Shown here in pieces: positions 1-8,260 of a DNA stretch of 64,000 bases. The DNA is from Bacillus sp. FJAT-27225. GTDB taxonomy: Bacteria; Bacillota; Bacilli; Bacillales; Cytobacillaceae. The notes under the pieces were generated by a model. It worked only from the letters and a program-made list of their open reading frames with translations. It ran no database searches and had not been told where the DNA came from. The stretch spans positions 124,001 to 188,000 of the forward strand of contig NZ_MAYU01000012.1 in NCBI RefSeq assembly GCF_001685025.1. The letters are read 5' to 3'. The translations under genes and the position numbers were made by a program. Numbering within the stretch: position 1 is the stretch's first letter; the number at the start of each line of letters is the position of its first letter.

Positions 1-955
1 CGCCATGCTTCAGAATGAAACCTTCTGTATTTTTGCCAAAATGGACAATCTTGGACGTGAAGTTCTGGATCTGTTCCCCGCGGCCTACAACGACCGTTTT
101 CAGATCACTTTGCGAGCCGTCACCAATTAGATTTGTAACATTATCGGAAATTGTATTGCCGTCGTTCATCAGGCCAAGTGCCCATTCAAGATGGGAATCA
201 CGGCCGGTAATGCCGCGCCGGTTTACATAAGTCGTAATTCCTTTTGCAAGATTATCAACTGCGCCATAACGGACACGTGCATTCGTGCCGAGGACGACTT
301 CGCTGACGATATTGAAAACACCTTCGCCTTCCACAGTGGAAATGTAGTTTTCAACATAGGTAACGGAGCTGTTATCATCAACTGCGATAATCACATGGTT
401 GAACAGGCTTAGATTTTCATTGTCACGAATGTACACAGCCTGGATTGGTTCGGCAATTTCAACATTCTTTGGAACATAAAGGAATGCTCCGCCGTTCACC
501 AATGCTGCATGAAGGGCAGTCAGGCGATGTTCGTCAACCTGGACAGCCTGGTTCATGAAGTACTTGCGCAACAGATCGCCATGCTCTTTTGCTGCAGTCA
601 GGATATCTGTAAAAATAACACCCTGGTCTTTCAGCTCCTGTGACAGAGAAAGGTAAGCAGGCGTATTATTGCGCTGGATATACAAGTTTTTTTGCGCATC
701 CGCGTCAACAAACGATTTCACCTCTTCAGGAAGCTCATCAAGCGATGCGTATGGTGCGCTTTCAACAGTAAAATGGCTGAACTTCGAAAAGTTCCATTTA
801 TCGATTTTAGTTTTATCAGGCCTTGGCATCGGAAGCTCTTCCGCACTCTTCAGCGCTTTAACGCGCAGCTCGGTAAGCCATTCCGGTTCGGCCTTCTCTT
901 TTGAAAAAGAGCTTACGAACTCTTGGTCAAAAGGAAGTAAAGTTTCAGTTGTCAT
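1..955 (-). CDS. sufD: Fe-S cluster assembly protein SufD (C-terminus beyond window edge)
   Basis: SufD is the scaffold partner of SufB and SufC in the SUF pathway, which builds iron-sulfur clusters in the cytosol. About 318 N-terminal residues are visible; the family is usually near 435, so the last quarter lies left of base 1. The reading begins MTTETLLPFDQEFVSSFSKE and contains the beta-helix region typical of the SufB/SufD family. The ATG at 955-953 follows a GGGGG ribosome binding site. It sits 17 bases downstream of sufC on the same strand, as in the Bacillus sufCDSUB operon, so sufS, sufU and sufB are expected further left. The call rests on family recognition and gene order. Confidence 0.93.
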   Translation of the reverse strand, partial: MTTETLLPFDQEFVSSFSKEKAEPEWLTELRVKALKSAEELPMPRPDKTKIDKWNFSKFSHFTVESAPYASLDELPEEVKSFVDADAQKNLYIQRNNTPAYLSLSQELKDQGVIFTDILTAAKEHGDLLRKYFMNQAVQVDEHRLTALHAALVNGGAFLYVPKNVEIAEPIQAVYIRDNENLSLFNHVIIAVDDNSSVTYVENYISTVEGEGVFNIVSEVVLGTNARVRYGAVDNLAKGITTYVNRRGITGRDSHLEWALGLMNDGNTISDNVTNLIGDGSQSDLKTVVVGRGEQIQNFTSKIVHFGKNTEGFILKHG

Positions 956-972
956 GATTAATCCCCCTAAGC

Positions 973-1758
973 TTAAGCTTCTTGCTCGACAGATTCATCT
1001 TCAATGCCAAGCTCTTGCTTGATCCAATCATAGCCTTCAGCCTCAAGGCGCTGGGCCAATTCAGGTCCGCCAGACTTCACGATGCGGCCTTGCATCATTA
1101 CATGCACATGGTCTGGAGTAATGTAGTTTAGAAGGCGCTGATAGTGGGTAATAATCAGACAGCCGAAATCTTCACCGCGCATTTGGTTGATTCCTTTGGA
1201 AACAACTTTAAGTGCATCAATGTCAAGACCGGAGTCGATTTCATCCAGGATCGCAATCTTAGGCTCAATCATCATTAGCTGGAGAATTTCATTGCGCTTC
1301 TTCTCGCCTCCGGAGAAACCTTCGTTCAAGTAGCGCTGGGCCATATCCTGGTCCATTTCCAGCAAGTCCATTTTTTCATCCATTTGGCGGATGAATTTCA
1401 TCAAGGATATTTCACTGCCTTCTTCTCTGCGGCTGTTGATTGCAGAGCGTAAAAAATCGGCATTTGTCACGCCGCTGATTTCGCTTGGATATTGCATGGC
1501 AAGGAACAGGCCTGCGCGAGCGCGCTCGTCCACTTCCATTTCGAGCACATCCTCACCATCAAGTGTGATGGAACCGCTCGTTACTTCATATTTAGGGTGG
1601 CCCATGATTGCTGAGGAAAGAGTCGATTTACCAGTACCATTAGGTCCCATAATCGCATGGATTTCCCCGCCTTTTACTTCCAGGTTAACCCCTTTAAGAA
1701 TTTCTTTGCCGTCGATTTCGACATGCAGGTCTTTGATCGTTAAAGTTGATCCGCCCAT
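973..1758 (-). CDS. sufC: SufC, ABC-type ATPase of the SUF system
   Basis: Cytosolic ATPase that works with SufB and SufD during Fe-S cluster assembly; it is an ABC ATPase but not a transporter. The 261-residue protein has the Walker A motif GPNGTGKS, the ABC signature FSGGEKKR, Walker B IAILDEIDSGLD and a switch histidine in LIITHYQRLL. It closely resembles the B. subtilis protein. I chose the ATG at 1758 (MGGSTLTIKDLHVE) because a GGAGGT lies 6 bases upstream. The open frame extends 22 codons further upstream, but those codons do not resemble the family. It is first in the suf operon, with a plausible promoter at 1840-1868. Confidence 0.97.
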   Translation of the reverse strand: MGGSTLTIKDLHVEIDGKEILKGVNLEVKGGEIHAIMGPNGTGKSTLSSAIMGHPKYEVTSGSITLDGEDVLEMEVDERARAGLFLAMQYPSEISGVTNADFLRSAINSRREEGSEISLMKFIRQMDEKMDLLEMDQDMAQRYLNEGFSGGEKKRNEILQLMMIEPKIAILDEIDSGLDIDALKVVSKGINQMRGEDFGCLIITHYQRLLNYITPDHVHVMMQGRIVKSGGPELAQRLEAEGYDWIKQELGIEDESVEQEA

Positions 1759-1839
1759 TTCCATACCTCCGCTAAAAGTAAGAAGCTTAGTTGCTGTTGT
1801 TGCCAGCCAAGCTTCCATTCTCATTTTATTCTCATTACA

Positions 1840-1868
1840 ATCTTATAACAAATTTAAATAGTTAGCAA
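1840..1868 (-). promoter_or_regulatory. Putative sigma-A promoter of the suf operon
   Basis: On the minus strand a -35-like TTGCTA (1868-1863) is followed after 17 bases by TAAGAT (1845-1840), about 82 bases before the sufC start. Spacing is ideal but the -10 matches only four of six consensus bases. The rest of 1759-2101 holds no gene that I can support. Confidence 0.4.
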
Positions 1869-2016
1869 CCCTTTCAAACGTTGTAAAAAGCTGCTCACCA
1901 TTTTCAATAACCACGCCCCAGTGAGAATGAGCCGAGCATAATTCTACAGCTATTTTCCCCTGCCAGCCTGACTTCATGTATCATACGTACCTACAATAGC
2001 TCAAAAAATGGCGAAA

Positions 2017-2040
2017 TGCCAGTGAAAAGGTCCACTGGCA
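2017..2040 (-). terminator. Possible terminator after the small gene at 2102-2290
   Basis: An 8-bp perfect stem (TGCCAGTG with CACTGGCA, loop of 8) is followed on the minus strand by TTT and, a few bases later, by a run of six T. The U-tract is interrupted, so this may be weak. Confidence 0.4.
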
Positions 2041-2101
2041 TCCCGGCTTTCTTCCTATAATATATTAATTGTTTTCGGGCCCTTATCACCCGCTTATAAA
2101 C

Positions 2102-2290
2102 CTAAAATACCTTCCGGTCAATATCAGCTACAATCCTTTGGCTTTTGAGATACTCTTCCTCACGGCGCTGCTCGACCTCCAGGCGTACCTCATGCTTAAG
2201 ATTATACTCCTCATAGCCAATTCCATGGGACTGCTGCATCGCTTTTTCCATTTCAGACGTATACTTCATATCAAGTTTGTTGTTATCCAT
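2102..2290 (-). CDS. Small charged protein of unknown function
   Basis: 62 residues beginning MDNNKLDMKYTSEMEKAMQQ, very rich in Glu, Lys and Arg, with a likely single long helix (HEVRLEVEQRREEEYLKSQR). There is no signal peptide or membrane segment. The ATG at 2290 follows GGGAGAGG by four bases, which favours it over an upstream in-frame start at 2314. It stands between yurZ and sufC on the same strand. I do not recognise the family. The good ribosome site and protein-like composition make it a likely gene. Confidence 0.55.
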   Translation of the reverse strand: MDNNKLDMKYTSEMEKAMQQSHGIGYEEYNLKHEVRLEVEQRREEEYLKSQRIVADIDRKVF

Positions 2291-2531
2291 TTTCCTCTCC
2301 CTTTCCAGTAACACTAGCTGTTTTTTGCAAAAATGGCCTACACCTCAAGCGAGGGCTATGTCTGTAGACTATCTTTGCTGCCTGTTTGCAGTTTTGGCAT
2401 CTTTTTAAATCAATGCCAAAAACTCTGCCATTTTTTGTTTACCCTTAGAGGTTTTGAGGAAACGTCTTTTGAAAAACGGGTTAATGGAAACTTGTTCCAG
2501 CTGTGCCAATCGATCAACAGGAACAACGCAT

Positions 2532-2562
2532 AAAAAATGCGGCCCTTTTTGTAAAAGGCCGC
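2532..2562 (-). terminator. Rho-independent terminator of yurZ
   Basis: Stem GCGGCCTTTT against AAAAGGGCCGC with a short loop, followed on the minus strand by six T, starting 10 bases after the yurZ stop. Confidence 0.85.
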
Positions 2563-2572
2563 AAGTATCTTT

Positions 2573-2953
2573 CTATTGTTTTAACTGATTTAATTCATCC
2601 ATCGCTTCCTGTACAAGGGTTACGCCCTGGCTCATCGCGGCTCCCCCGCCGAATGCCGCTGTTACACCGACTGCCTCCAAAATTTCCTGTTCGGATGCTC
2701 CCTGATCAAGGCATCCTTTCAAATGATAGACAATGCAATACTCGTCCTGTGCATTTAGAGCGACACCGAGGGCGATTAATTGTTTCTGCTTTTGTGAAAG
2801 AGCCCCTTCTTTAAAGCATGCCTCCGTAAAGGCATTATAATGGCGGGCTATATCCGGCATCTTTTGTGTGAAAAGGCCAAGGCCAGCTTTATAGTCATAT
2901 AACGCTGCCTCCGTTGAATTTTGCGGCTCATGAAAATGTTCCATTTTTCCCAC
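2573..2953 (-). CDS. yurZ: Carboxymuconolactone decarboxylase / AhpD-like protein (YurZ)
   Basis: 126-residue all-helical protein of the CMD/AhpD family, probably a thiol-dependent antioxidant or related enzyme; the true substrate is not known. The family core is visible as [19 protein letters not shown]: a Glu, a Cys and a His spaced as in AhpD, although the second Cys of a CxxC pair is absent at the usual place, so ordinary peroxidase chemistry is doubtful. The ATG is preceded by AGGAG. The position between metQ and sufC is the same as yurZ in B. subtilis, which supports the name. It is a single-gene unit with its own terminator. Confidence 0.85.
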   Translation of the reverse strand: MGKMEHFHEPQNSTEAALYDYKAGLGLFTQKMPDIARHYNAFTEACFKEGALSQKQKQLIALGVALNAQDEYCIVYHLKGCLDQGASEQEILEAVGVTAAFGGGAAMSQGVTLVQEAMDELNQLKQ

Positions 2954-3143
2954 TCCTAACGTTAGTCATCACAAGGATTAGTATGCAATAACAAATGGGA
3001 GAGTATTCGTAACGAAACAGCACCGACATACCGGGACCTTGTTCAAGTATTTTTTACAAAAGGAATACGAGTGCCCCAAAAGTTAAACGCTAGAACATGT
3101 GTTCGGATACAATTTGTTAGGCAGCTCTTAGGTGTTCGTAAAT

Positions 3144-3180
3144 TGGATCAGGACGGATTTACAGGAATTCAGGACAAATC
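3144..3180. repeat. Two degenerate copies of a TCAGGACA-type 21-bp repeat
   Basis: ATCAGGACGGATTTACAG is followed 21 bases later by TTCAGGACAAATC. The same words (TTCAGGACA, ATTTACAG) make up the short array at 9683-9782, so this is probably a decayed copy of that family. Confidence 0.4.
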
Positions 3181-3230
3181 ACCCAGCCGTGTAAGGATAC
3201 TTCGATGGAACAAAACTTCCGCTGATTGGG

Positions 3231-4185
3231 GTTCGAAGACAAATTGAAGCTCTGAACTAGGCGAAAGGTTCACGGACATGGGTTCGTGGACAAATTAAAG
3301 CTCTGGACATGGCGAAACGTCCACGAGCGTGGGTTTCGTGGACCAATTAAAGCTCTGGACTTGGTGAAACGTCCACGAACGTGGGTTTCGAGGACAAATT
3401 AAAGCTCTGGACTTGGCGAAACGTCCACGAACGTGGGTTTCGAGGACAAATTAAAGCTCTGGACTTGGCGAAACGTCCACGAACGTGGGTTTCGTGGACA
3501 AATTAAAGCGCTGGGCTTGACGAAACGTTCACGAGCGTGGGTTTCGTGGACAAATTGAAGCTCTGAACATGGCGAAACGTCCACGAGCGTGGGTTTCGTG
3601 GACAAATTGAAGCGCTGGGCTTGACGAAACGTTCACGAGCGTGGGTTTCGTGGACAAATTGAAGCTCTGAACATGGCGAAACGTCCACGAGCGTGGGTTT
3701 CGTGGACAAATTGAAGCGCTGGGCTTGACGAAACGTTCACGAGCGTGGGTTTCGTGGACAAATTGAAGCTCTGAACATGGCGAAACGTCCACGAGCGTGG
3801 GTTTCGTGGACAAATTGAAGCGCTGGGCTTGACGAAACGTTCACGAGCGTGGGTTTCGTGGACAAATTGAAGCTCTGAACATGGCGAAACGTCCACGAGC
3901 GTGGGTTTCGTGGACAAATTGAAGCGCTGGGCTTGACGAAACGTTCACGAGCGTGGGTTTCGTGGACAAATTGAAGCTCTGAACATGGCGAAACGTCCAC
4001 GAGCGTGGGTTTCGTGGACAAATTGAAGCGCTGGGCTTGACGAAACGTTCACGAGCGTGGGTTTCGTGGACAAATTGAAGCTCTGAACATGGCGAAACGT
4101 CCACGAGCGTGGGTTTCGTGGACAAATTGAAGCTCTGAACTAGGCGAAGCGTCCACGAACGTGGGTTACGTGGACAAATCAAGCA
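3231..4185. repeat. Tandem array of about 18 units of 52 bp with a 104-bp higher-order repeat
   Basis: Units start with G(T)TTCGTGGACAAATT. Units 1 and 2 (3231, 3282) are 51 bp and diverged. From 3333 every unit is exactly 52 bp, and a partial unit begins at 4165. From 3489 to 4112 two variants alternate strictly (one with GCGCTGGGCTTGACG, the other with GCTCTGAACATGGCG), giving six near-identical 104-bp dimers. Each unit holds the palindrome CCACGAGCGTGG and longer arms GTCCACG/CGTGGAC. Overlapping minus-strand open frames cross the array, but they have no ribosome sites and repeat the same peptide, so I treat them as by-products. There are no unique spacers, so it is not CRISPR. The rest of 2954-3230 holds no gene. 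Confidence 0.95.
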
Positions 4186-4225
4186 ACCTAGGTTTAAACC
4201 CAACATTGTCCCATTCATTTTTCCA

Positions 4226-4259
4226 CAAAAAAACAGGCCCCAAATTGGGAGCCTGTTTC
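4226..4259 (-). terminator. Terminator of metN-metP-metQ
   Basis: Minus-strand stem AAACAGGC/GCCTGTTT with inner pairing around CCCAATTTGGG, followed by seven T. It starts 10 bases after the metQ stop. Confidence 0.9.
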
Positions 4260-4268
4260 ATAATCTCA

Positions 4269-5108
4269 TTATTCACCAGATACAGGTACGACAGAACCGC
4301 CGTATTCCTTCAGAATCCAGTCCTGGATTTCCTTCGAACGAAGCACTTCTACAAGAGTTTTGATTTCCTCTTTGTTTTCATCACCTTTGTTGACTGCGAT
4401 GATGTTAACATATGGGGAATCGGATTCTTCAATTGCAATTGAATCTTCAACTGGGTTTAAGTCAGCATCAAGAGCATAGTTGGAGTTGATTAGGACTGCA
4501 TCGCCTTCACCGTTGTTGTAGATTTGTGGAAGCAGCGCTGCTTCGTATTTTGCATCAAAATTCAGGTTCTTAGGGTTTTCAACAATGTCTTTTGCAGTTG
4601 CAGTCGTTTTGTCGATACCTTCTTTGAGTTTAATCAAGCCTTTAGCTTCAAGCATAGACAAAATACGTCCATGGTCTGCTACAGAAGAGCTCACGATGAT
4701 GTGCGCGCCTTCCGGAAGTTCTTCAAGGGTTTTGTATTTCTTTGAGTAAACGCCAATTGGCTCAATGTGGATACCGCCTGCATTAGCAAATTCATATCCG
4801 TTTTCTGCGATTTGCGCCTCAAAATACGGGATGTGCTGGAAGAAGTTAGCATCCAGATCCCCGGAATCAAGAGATTTATTTGGCAAGACGTAGTCAGTGA
4901 AGGTTTCAATTTCAAGCTCGATGCCTTTTTCCTCAAGAAGCGGCTTTGCTTGTTCTAGAATTTCAGCGTGTGGAACGTTTGAAGCACCAACAACCAGTTC
5001 CTTCTTTTCTTCCTTGCCATTGCCGCTTGATTTATCTTCTGAGCTGCCACAAGCTGCAAGCGCCAACGTAAGCGCGAGTGTTAATAGTAAGCCAAACCAT
5101 TTTTTCAT
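4269..5108 (-). CDS. metQ: Methionine ABC transporter substrate-binding lipoprotein MetQ
   Basis: Lipid-anchored binding protein that captures methionine (D- or L-) outside the membrane and hands it to MetP/MetN. 279 residues, with a signal peptide ending in the lipobox LAAC (Cys20) and a Ser/Gly/Lys-rich linker. The mature part is an NlpA/MetQ-family protein with hallmark segments such as NVPHAEILEQ, FFQHIPYF and the C-terminal KEIQDWILKEYGGSVVP. It is last in the metN-metP-metQ operon, 65 bases after metP, and matches yusA of B. subtilis in order. Expression should fall when SAM is plentiful because of the riboswitches at 6960-7376. Confidence 0.95.
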   Translation of the reverse strand: MKKWFGLLLTLALTLALAACGSSEDKSSGNGKEEKKELVVGASNVPHAEILEQAKPLLEEKGIELEIETFTDYVLPNKSLDSGDLDANFFQHIPYFEAQIAENGYEFANAGGIHIEPIGVYSKKYKTLEELPEGAHIIVSSSVADHGRILSMLEAKGLIKLKEGIDKTTATAKDIVENPKNLNFDAKYEAALLPQIYNNGEGDAVLINSNYALDADLNPVEDSIAIEESDSPYVNIIAVNKGDENKEEIKTLVEVLRSKEIQDWILKEYGGSVVPVSGE

Positions 5109-5173
5109 TTGTTCCCTCTCCTTTTTGGACTATAGAATATGTGTTTTAAACCGGCCATTTGCGGCCGAAGGAA

Positions 5174-5848
5174 TCATCTCTTATCAACCTTTTTAGTAAT
5201 TGCGTCTCCAATAAACTGTATGATAAAAACGATAATTAAGATGACAATCGTCGCAACGAGAGTTACATCAGGCCTTGTGCGCTGGAATCCTTCAAGATAG
5301 GCAAGGTTTCCAAGCCCCCCGGCACCAATCGCACCTGCCATCGCCGTATAGCCGACTAGCGCAATGGCTGTCACGGTAATCCCTGAAACAAGAGCTGGCA
5401 TCGACTCTGGCAAAAGCACCTTCCAGATAATCGTCCACGTAGATGCTCCCATCGATCTTGCTGCTTCAATCACACCTTTATCAATTTCGCGAAGGCCGAT
5501 TTCAACGAGTCTTGCGTAAAATGGTGCCGAGCCGATAATCAGGGCCGGCAAGGCTGCATCTTCCCCAATCATTGTACCGACGAGCCAAACAGTGAAAGGA
5601 ATCAATAGCACAATTAGAATGATGAACGGAATCGACCGGAATACGTTGACAAAGGAAGCAATAATTTTATTTATAAAAGCATTTTCCCATAGGTTTCCTT
5701 TGCCTGTCAGGAAAAGCAGCAAACCGAGAATGATACCTAGAATAAATGTAATCACAACCGAAATGCTTGTCATATAAAGCGTTTCAACAGTCGCTTCCCA
5801 AATGTCTTCCCAGTCAACGTTTGGAAAAAGTTCCTCAAGCATTCGCAA
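5174..5848 (-). CDS. metP: Methionine ABC transporter permease MetP
   Basis: Integral membrane permease of the MetNPQ importer; 224 residues with five to six hydrophobic segments. The coupling region facing MetN is seen at EAARSMGASTWTIIWKVLLP (the EAA loop). The start overlaps the end of metN by 14 bases, pointing to translational coupling. Order and length match yusB of B. subtilis. Confidence 0.95.
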   Translation of the reverse strand: MRMLEELFPNVDWEDIWEATVETLYMTSISVVITFILGIILGLLLFLTGKGNLWENAFINKIIASFVNVFRSIPFIILIVLLIPFTVWLVGTMIGEDAALPALIIGSAPFYARLVEIGLREIDKGVIEAARSMGASTWTIIWKVLLPESMPALVSGITVTAIALVGYTAMAGAIGAGGLGNLAYLEGFQRTRPDVTLVATIVILIIVFIIQFIGDAITKKVDKR

Positions 5849-6860
5849 TCACCTCCACTCCGACCTGCTGGGAGCGGATGAATTCCAGCGCCTTCTCCAC
5901 TTCCTCATCGGTTCCATCGAGATGGACGAACAAAGTCCCATACGAGCCACTCTGGGTTTTCGAAATCTTACCCTGCAGGATGTTAATTGTAAGATCATAT
6001 TGACGGACCAAGTTGGTGATTAACGGCTGCTCCGCTGATTCACCAACAAAGGTAAGCTGAATGACCGTCCCTGATGGATATTGCTCCAGAAGATGCTCTA
6101 TCGTTTCCTTTGTCTCCTCCGGCTCTGTAACCTGCTGGACAAATCGCTTTGTAATCGGCTGCTTAGGATTTCTGAATACATCAAGAACCGGGCCCAGCTC
6201 GACGATGCGGCCGCTTTCCATGACAGCAACCCGATGGCAGATTTTCCTGATCACATGCATTTCGTGTGTAATCAGGACAATTGTAAGCCCGAGCCGCTTG
6301 TTGATATCCACCAGTAAATCAAGGATGGAATCAGTTGTTTGCGGGTCAAGTGCCGAGGTCGCTTCATCACAGAGAAGAACCTTTGGATTATTGGCAAGCG
6401 CCCTTGCGATGCCAACACGCTGCTTCTGTCCGCCGGAAAGCTGTGAAGGATAGGCATTCTCCCTTCCTTCAAGGCCGACCAGCTTAATCAATTCATCAAC
6501 CCGCTTTTTCCGTTCTGTTCCTGATACACCGGCGATTTCGAGCGGGAATGAAATGTTTTCACGGACAGTGCGGGACCAAAGAAGGTTGAAGTGCTGAAAT
6601 ATCATCGCAATTTCCATGCGCGCCTTCCTTAGCTCGCTGCCCTTAATCTTTGAAATCTCCCTGCCGCCGATTGTAATCGACCCTTCGCTTGGTGTTTCAA
6701 GCCTGTTCAGCATCCGGATCAATGTACTTTTTCCGGCGCCGCTGTAACCAATTACGCCAAAAATTTCACCTTCATTAATGGTGAGATTTACGTCTTCCAC
6801 TGCTTTAAGCGCTCCCTGTTTTGAAGGGAACAGCTTGCTGACATTTTTTATCGAAATCAT
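5835..6860 (-). CDS. metN: Methionine ABC transporter ATP-binding protein MetN
   Basis: Cytosolic ATPase driving methionine uptake; 341 residues. Residues 1-240 form the ABC domain, with Walker A GYSGAGKS, signature LSGGQKQR, Walker B VLLCDEATSALD and the H-loop ITHEMHVI. Residues 265-341 form the C-terminal NIL (ACT-like) domain, which in characterised MetN proteins binds methionine and inhibits transport. The ATG follows GAGGGTGAAGAAACG. It is first in the operon, 100 bases downstream of a SAM-I riboswitch terminator. Confidence 0.96.
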   Translation of the reverse strand: MISIKNVSKLFPSKQGALKAVEDVNLTINEGEIFGVIGYSGAGKSTLIRMLNRLETPSEGSITIGGREISKIKGSELRKARMEIAMIFQHFNLLWSRTVRENISFPLEIAGVSGTERKKRVDELIKLVGLEGRENAYPSQLSGGQKQRVGIARALANNPKVLLCDEATSALDPQTTDSILDLLVDINKRLGLTIVLITHEMHVIRKICHRVAVMESGRIVELGPVLDVFRNPKQPITKRFVQQVTEPEETKETIEHLLEQYPSGTVIQLTFVGESAEQPLITNLVRQYDLTINILQGKISKTQSGSYGTLFVHLDGTDEEVEKALEFIRSQQVGVEVIANA

Positions 6861-6959
6861 CGTTTCTTCACCCTCTTTACACCCATTTACCCTGCAATAT
6901 TTGTAGAAATCGTATCTTTTCTATCTATCGTTTGAGAATATCACCTTTATCATTCTTTT

Positions 6960-7135
6960 AAAAAGAAAAAGCCTTTCTGCGAAACGGCAGAAAGGCATAA
7001 TAAACAGTTATCCTTTCTCCCATCTCCCAAAGCAAACGCTTTGCGTGAATTGGCACCATTTCACTGAGAAAAAAATTCAGTGACGGTTGCCGGGCTTCAT
7101 AGGGCACTTCCCTCCACCTCTCTTGATAAGAGCAA
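6960..7135 (-). ncRNA. SAM-I (S-box) riboswitch, metN-proximal copy
   Basis: The minus strand reads CTCTTATCAAGAGAGG, then CCCTATGAAGCCCGGCAACC, GGTGCCAATTC and GGGAGATGGGAG, the conserved S-box blocks. It ends in a terminator (arms GCCTTTCTGC/GCAGAAAGGC at 6971-6996, then a T-rich run). SAM binding should favour the terminator and switch off metN-metP-metQ. A separate promoter lies just upstream at 7165-7193. Confidence 0.95.
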
Positions 7136-7164
7136 TAAATAGTATTCAATTAATCACAGGTGAT

Positions 7165-7193
7165 AGAGTATCAGGGATAAAAAAACGTGTCAA
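7165..7193 (-). promoter_or_regulatory. Promoter in front of the proximal SAM riboswitch
   Basis: Minus strand: TTGACA (7193-7188), 17-base spacer, TACTCT (7170-7165), about 30 bases before the riboswitch begins. The -35 is perfect. It lies downstream of the distal riboswitch terminator, so the proximal module can be transcribed independently. Confidence 0.65.
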
Positions 7194-7242
7194 TAAAGAA
7201 TTTTTGGAAAATATTCTTTAATCCAATACTTATCTGTAAAAC

Positions 7243-7376
7243 AAAAAAACCACTTCATAAGAAGAGGTTTTATCTCTCCTTATCTTTTCAGGGATCTCCT
7301 GCTGGAATTGGCACCTTGTATTAAAACTGGTTGCCGGGCTTCATAGGGCCAGTCCCTCCGCCTCTCTTGATAAGAT
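7243..7376 (-). ncRNA. SAM-I (S-box) riboswitch, distal copy
   Basis: The minus strand has CTTATCAAGAGAGGCGGAGG, CCCTATGAAGCCCGGCAACC and GGTGCCAATTC, then a terminator with arms AACCTCTTC/GAAGTGGTT followed by seven T (about 7243-7272). It is shorter than the proximal copy and no open reading frame follows before the second promoter, so it either attenuates read-through into the operon or makes a stand-alone short RNA. Confidence 0.93.
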
Positions 7377-7417
7377 TTATTAAATTTTTGCTGAATTTCT
7401 TCTTTAGGAATGAGTTT

Positions 7418-7446
7418 ATTCTATCTCACACTATTCCGCTCGTCAA
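7418..7446 (-). promoter_or_regulatory. Promoter in front of the distal SAM riboswitch
   Basis: Minus strand: TTGACG (7446-7441), 17 bases, TAGAAT (7423-7418). The -35 overlaps the last codons of the yusD-like gene. Confidence 0.6.
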
Positions 7447-7798
7447 TAAATAAGTTTACCTTGTCCTCGAAATGATTTTCCTTTGCCAAAAGAAAAATAG
7501 CCTCGAGCAAAAGTACGGATCGGAACGACCCGGTTACTTCCAGTACCCCAAGTGCTGCCAACGCCCTCAGGCGCTCTCTCCCACCCACTAATTCCTTTAA
7601 CGCTTCCCTTGAACCCTTTATGGAAATATAATCGGCATCGCCATTGGGTATGTCTTCTAAAAGGGCTGCCGATTCTGCCGATATTTGCATCAACCATTCC
7701 CCGAAGTCTACCACCAGCAGACGGTTGGTCCGGAACAGCCCGGATATTTGTTTTTTCTTATTATAGCTGTTGGTAAACCTCTGAATTTCGGCGATCAT
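7421..7798 (-). CDS. yusD: SCP2 sterol-binding-like protein (YusD-like)
   Basis: 125-residue cytosolic protein whose second half fits the SCP2 lipid-binding fold: DADYISIKGSREALKELV, then VLEVTGSFRSVLLLEAIF. The ligand is unknown. The ATG at 7798 is chosen because GGAGGG lies six bases upstream; the ATG at 7804 would touch that ribosome site. It occupies the yusD position next to metN, which is the main basis for the symbol. It ends where the promoter of the distal SAM riboswitch begins. Confidence 0.65.
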   Translation of the reverse strand: MIAEIQRFTNSYNKKKQISGLFRTNRLLVVDFGEWLMQISAESAALLEDIPNGDADYISIKGSREALKELVGGRERLRALAALGVLEVTGSFRSVLLLEAIFLLAKENHFEDKVNLFIDERNSVR

Positions 7799-7882
7799 CC
7801 TCATCCCTCCGCCTACTTAATTCAATAAAGGCACCTCAAACCCTTTATTAATCGTTCGACAGATTTTGTGGCTGGGCGTTTT

Positions 7883-8194
7883 GGCATCAACGACCTTTTT
7901 GTTTGAAAAAATCATTTAAGGTCGTTGATACGGATGCATCAACGACCTTTTTGCCTGAAAAAGTCATTTAAGGGCGGTGATAAGGATGCATCAACGACCT
8001 TTTTGCTTGAAAAGGTCATTTAAGGGCGTTGATAAACGTGCATCAACGACCTTTTTGCTTGAAAACGTCATTCAAGGGCGGTGATAAGGGTGCATCAACG
8101 ACCTTTTTGCTTGAAAAAGTCATTTATGGGCGTTGATAAGCATGCATCAACGATCTTTTTGCTTGAAAAAATCATTTAAGGGCGTTGATACGGA
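7883..8194. repeat. Six exact 52-bp tandem units, each able to form a hairpin
   Basis: Units start at 7883, 7935, 7987, 8039, 8091 and 8143 with TGCATCAACGACCTTTTTG. Arms ATCAACGACCTT and AAGGGCGTTGAT pair with one mismatch, and an inner CTTTTT/AAAAAG hairpin sits inside. Units differ from each other at a few positions, but length never varies. The sequence is unrelated to the 52-bp array at 3231-4185. No coding potential is seen between 7799 and 8260. Confidence 0.95.
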
Positions 8195-8260
8195 GGCTCT
8201 CAACCGACCTAATTAATTGCGAAAGCAGCCTCCAGCAAGCCTCAAAGTTTATTCAGCTTT

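Noticed and set aside
3231-4185. CRISPR array
   Set aside because: Units join without unique spacers, the whole 52-bp unit is repeated, and no cas genes are present.
3399-4218. Several overlapping minus-strand open frames of 68-125 codons with identical peptides
   Set aside because: They are the 52-bp array read in frames without stops, shifted by one or two units from each other; none has a ribosome binding site.
7883-8194. CRISPR array or chain of terminators
   Set aside because: No variable spacers; the inner T-run is inside the hairpin rather than after it, so ordinary termination is unlikely for each unit.
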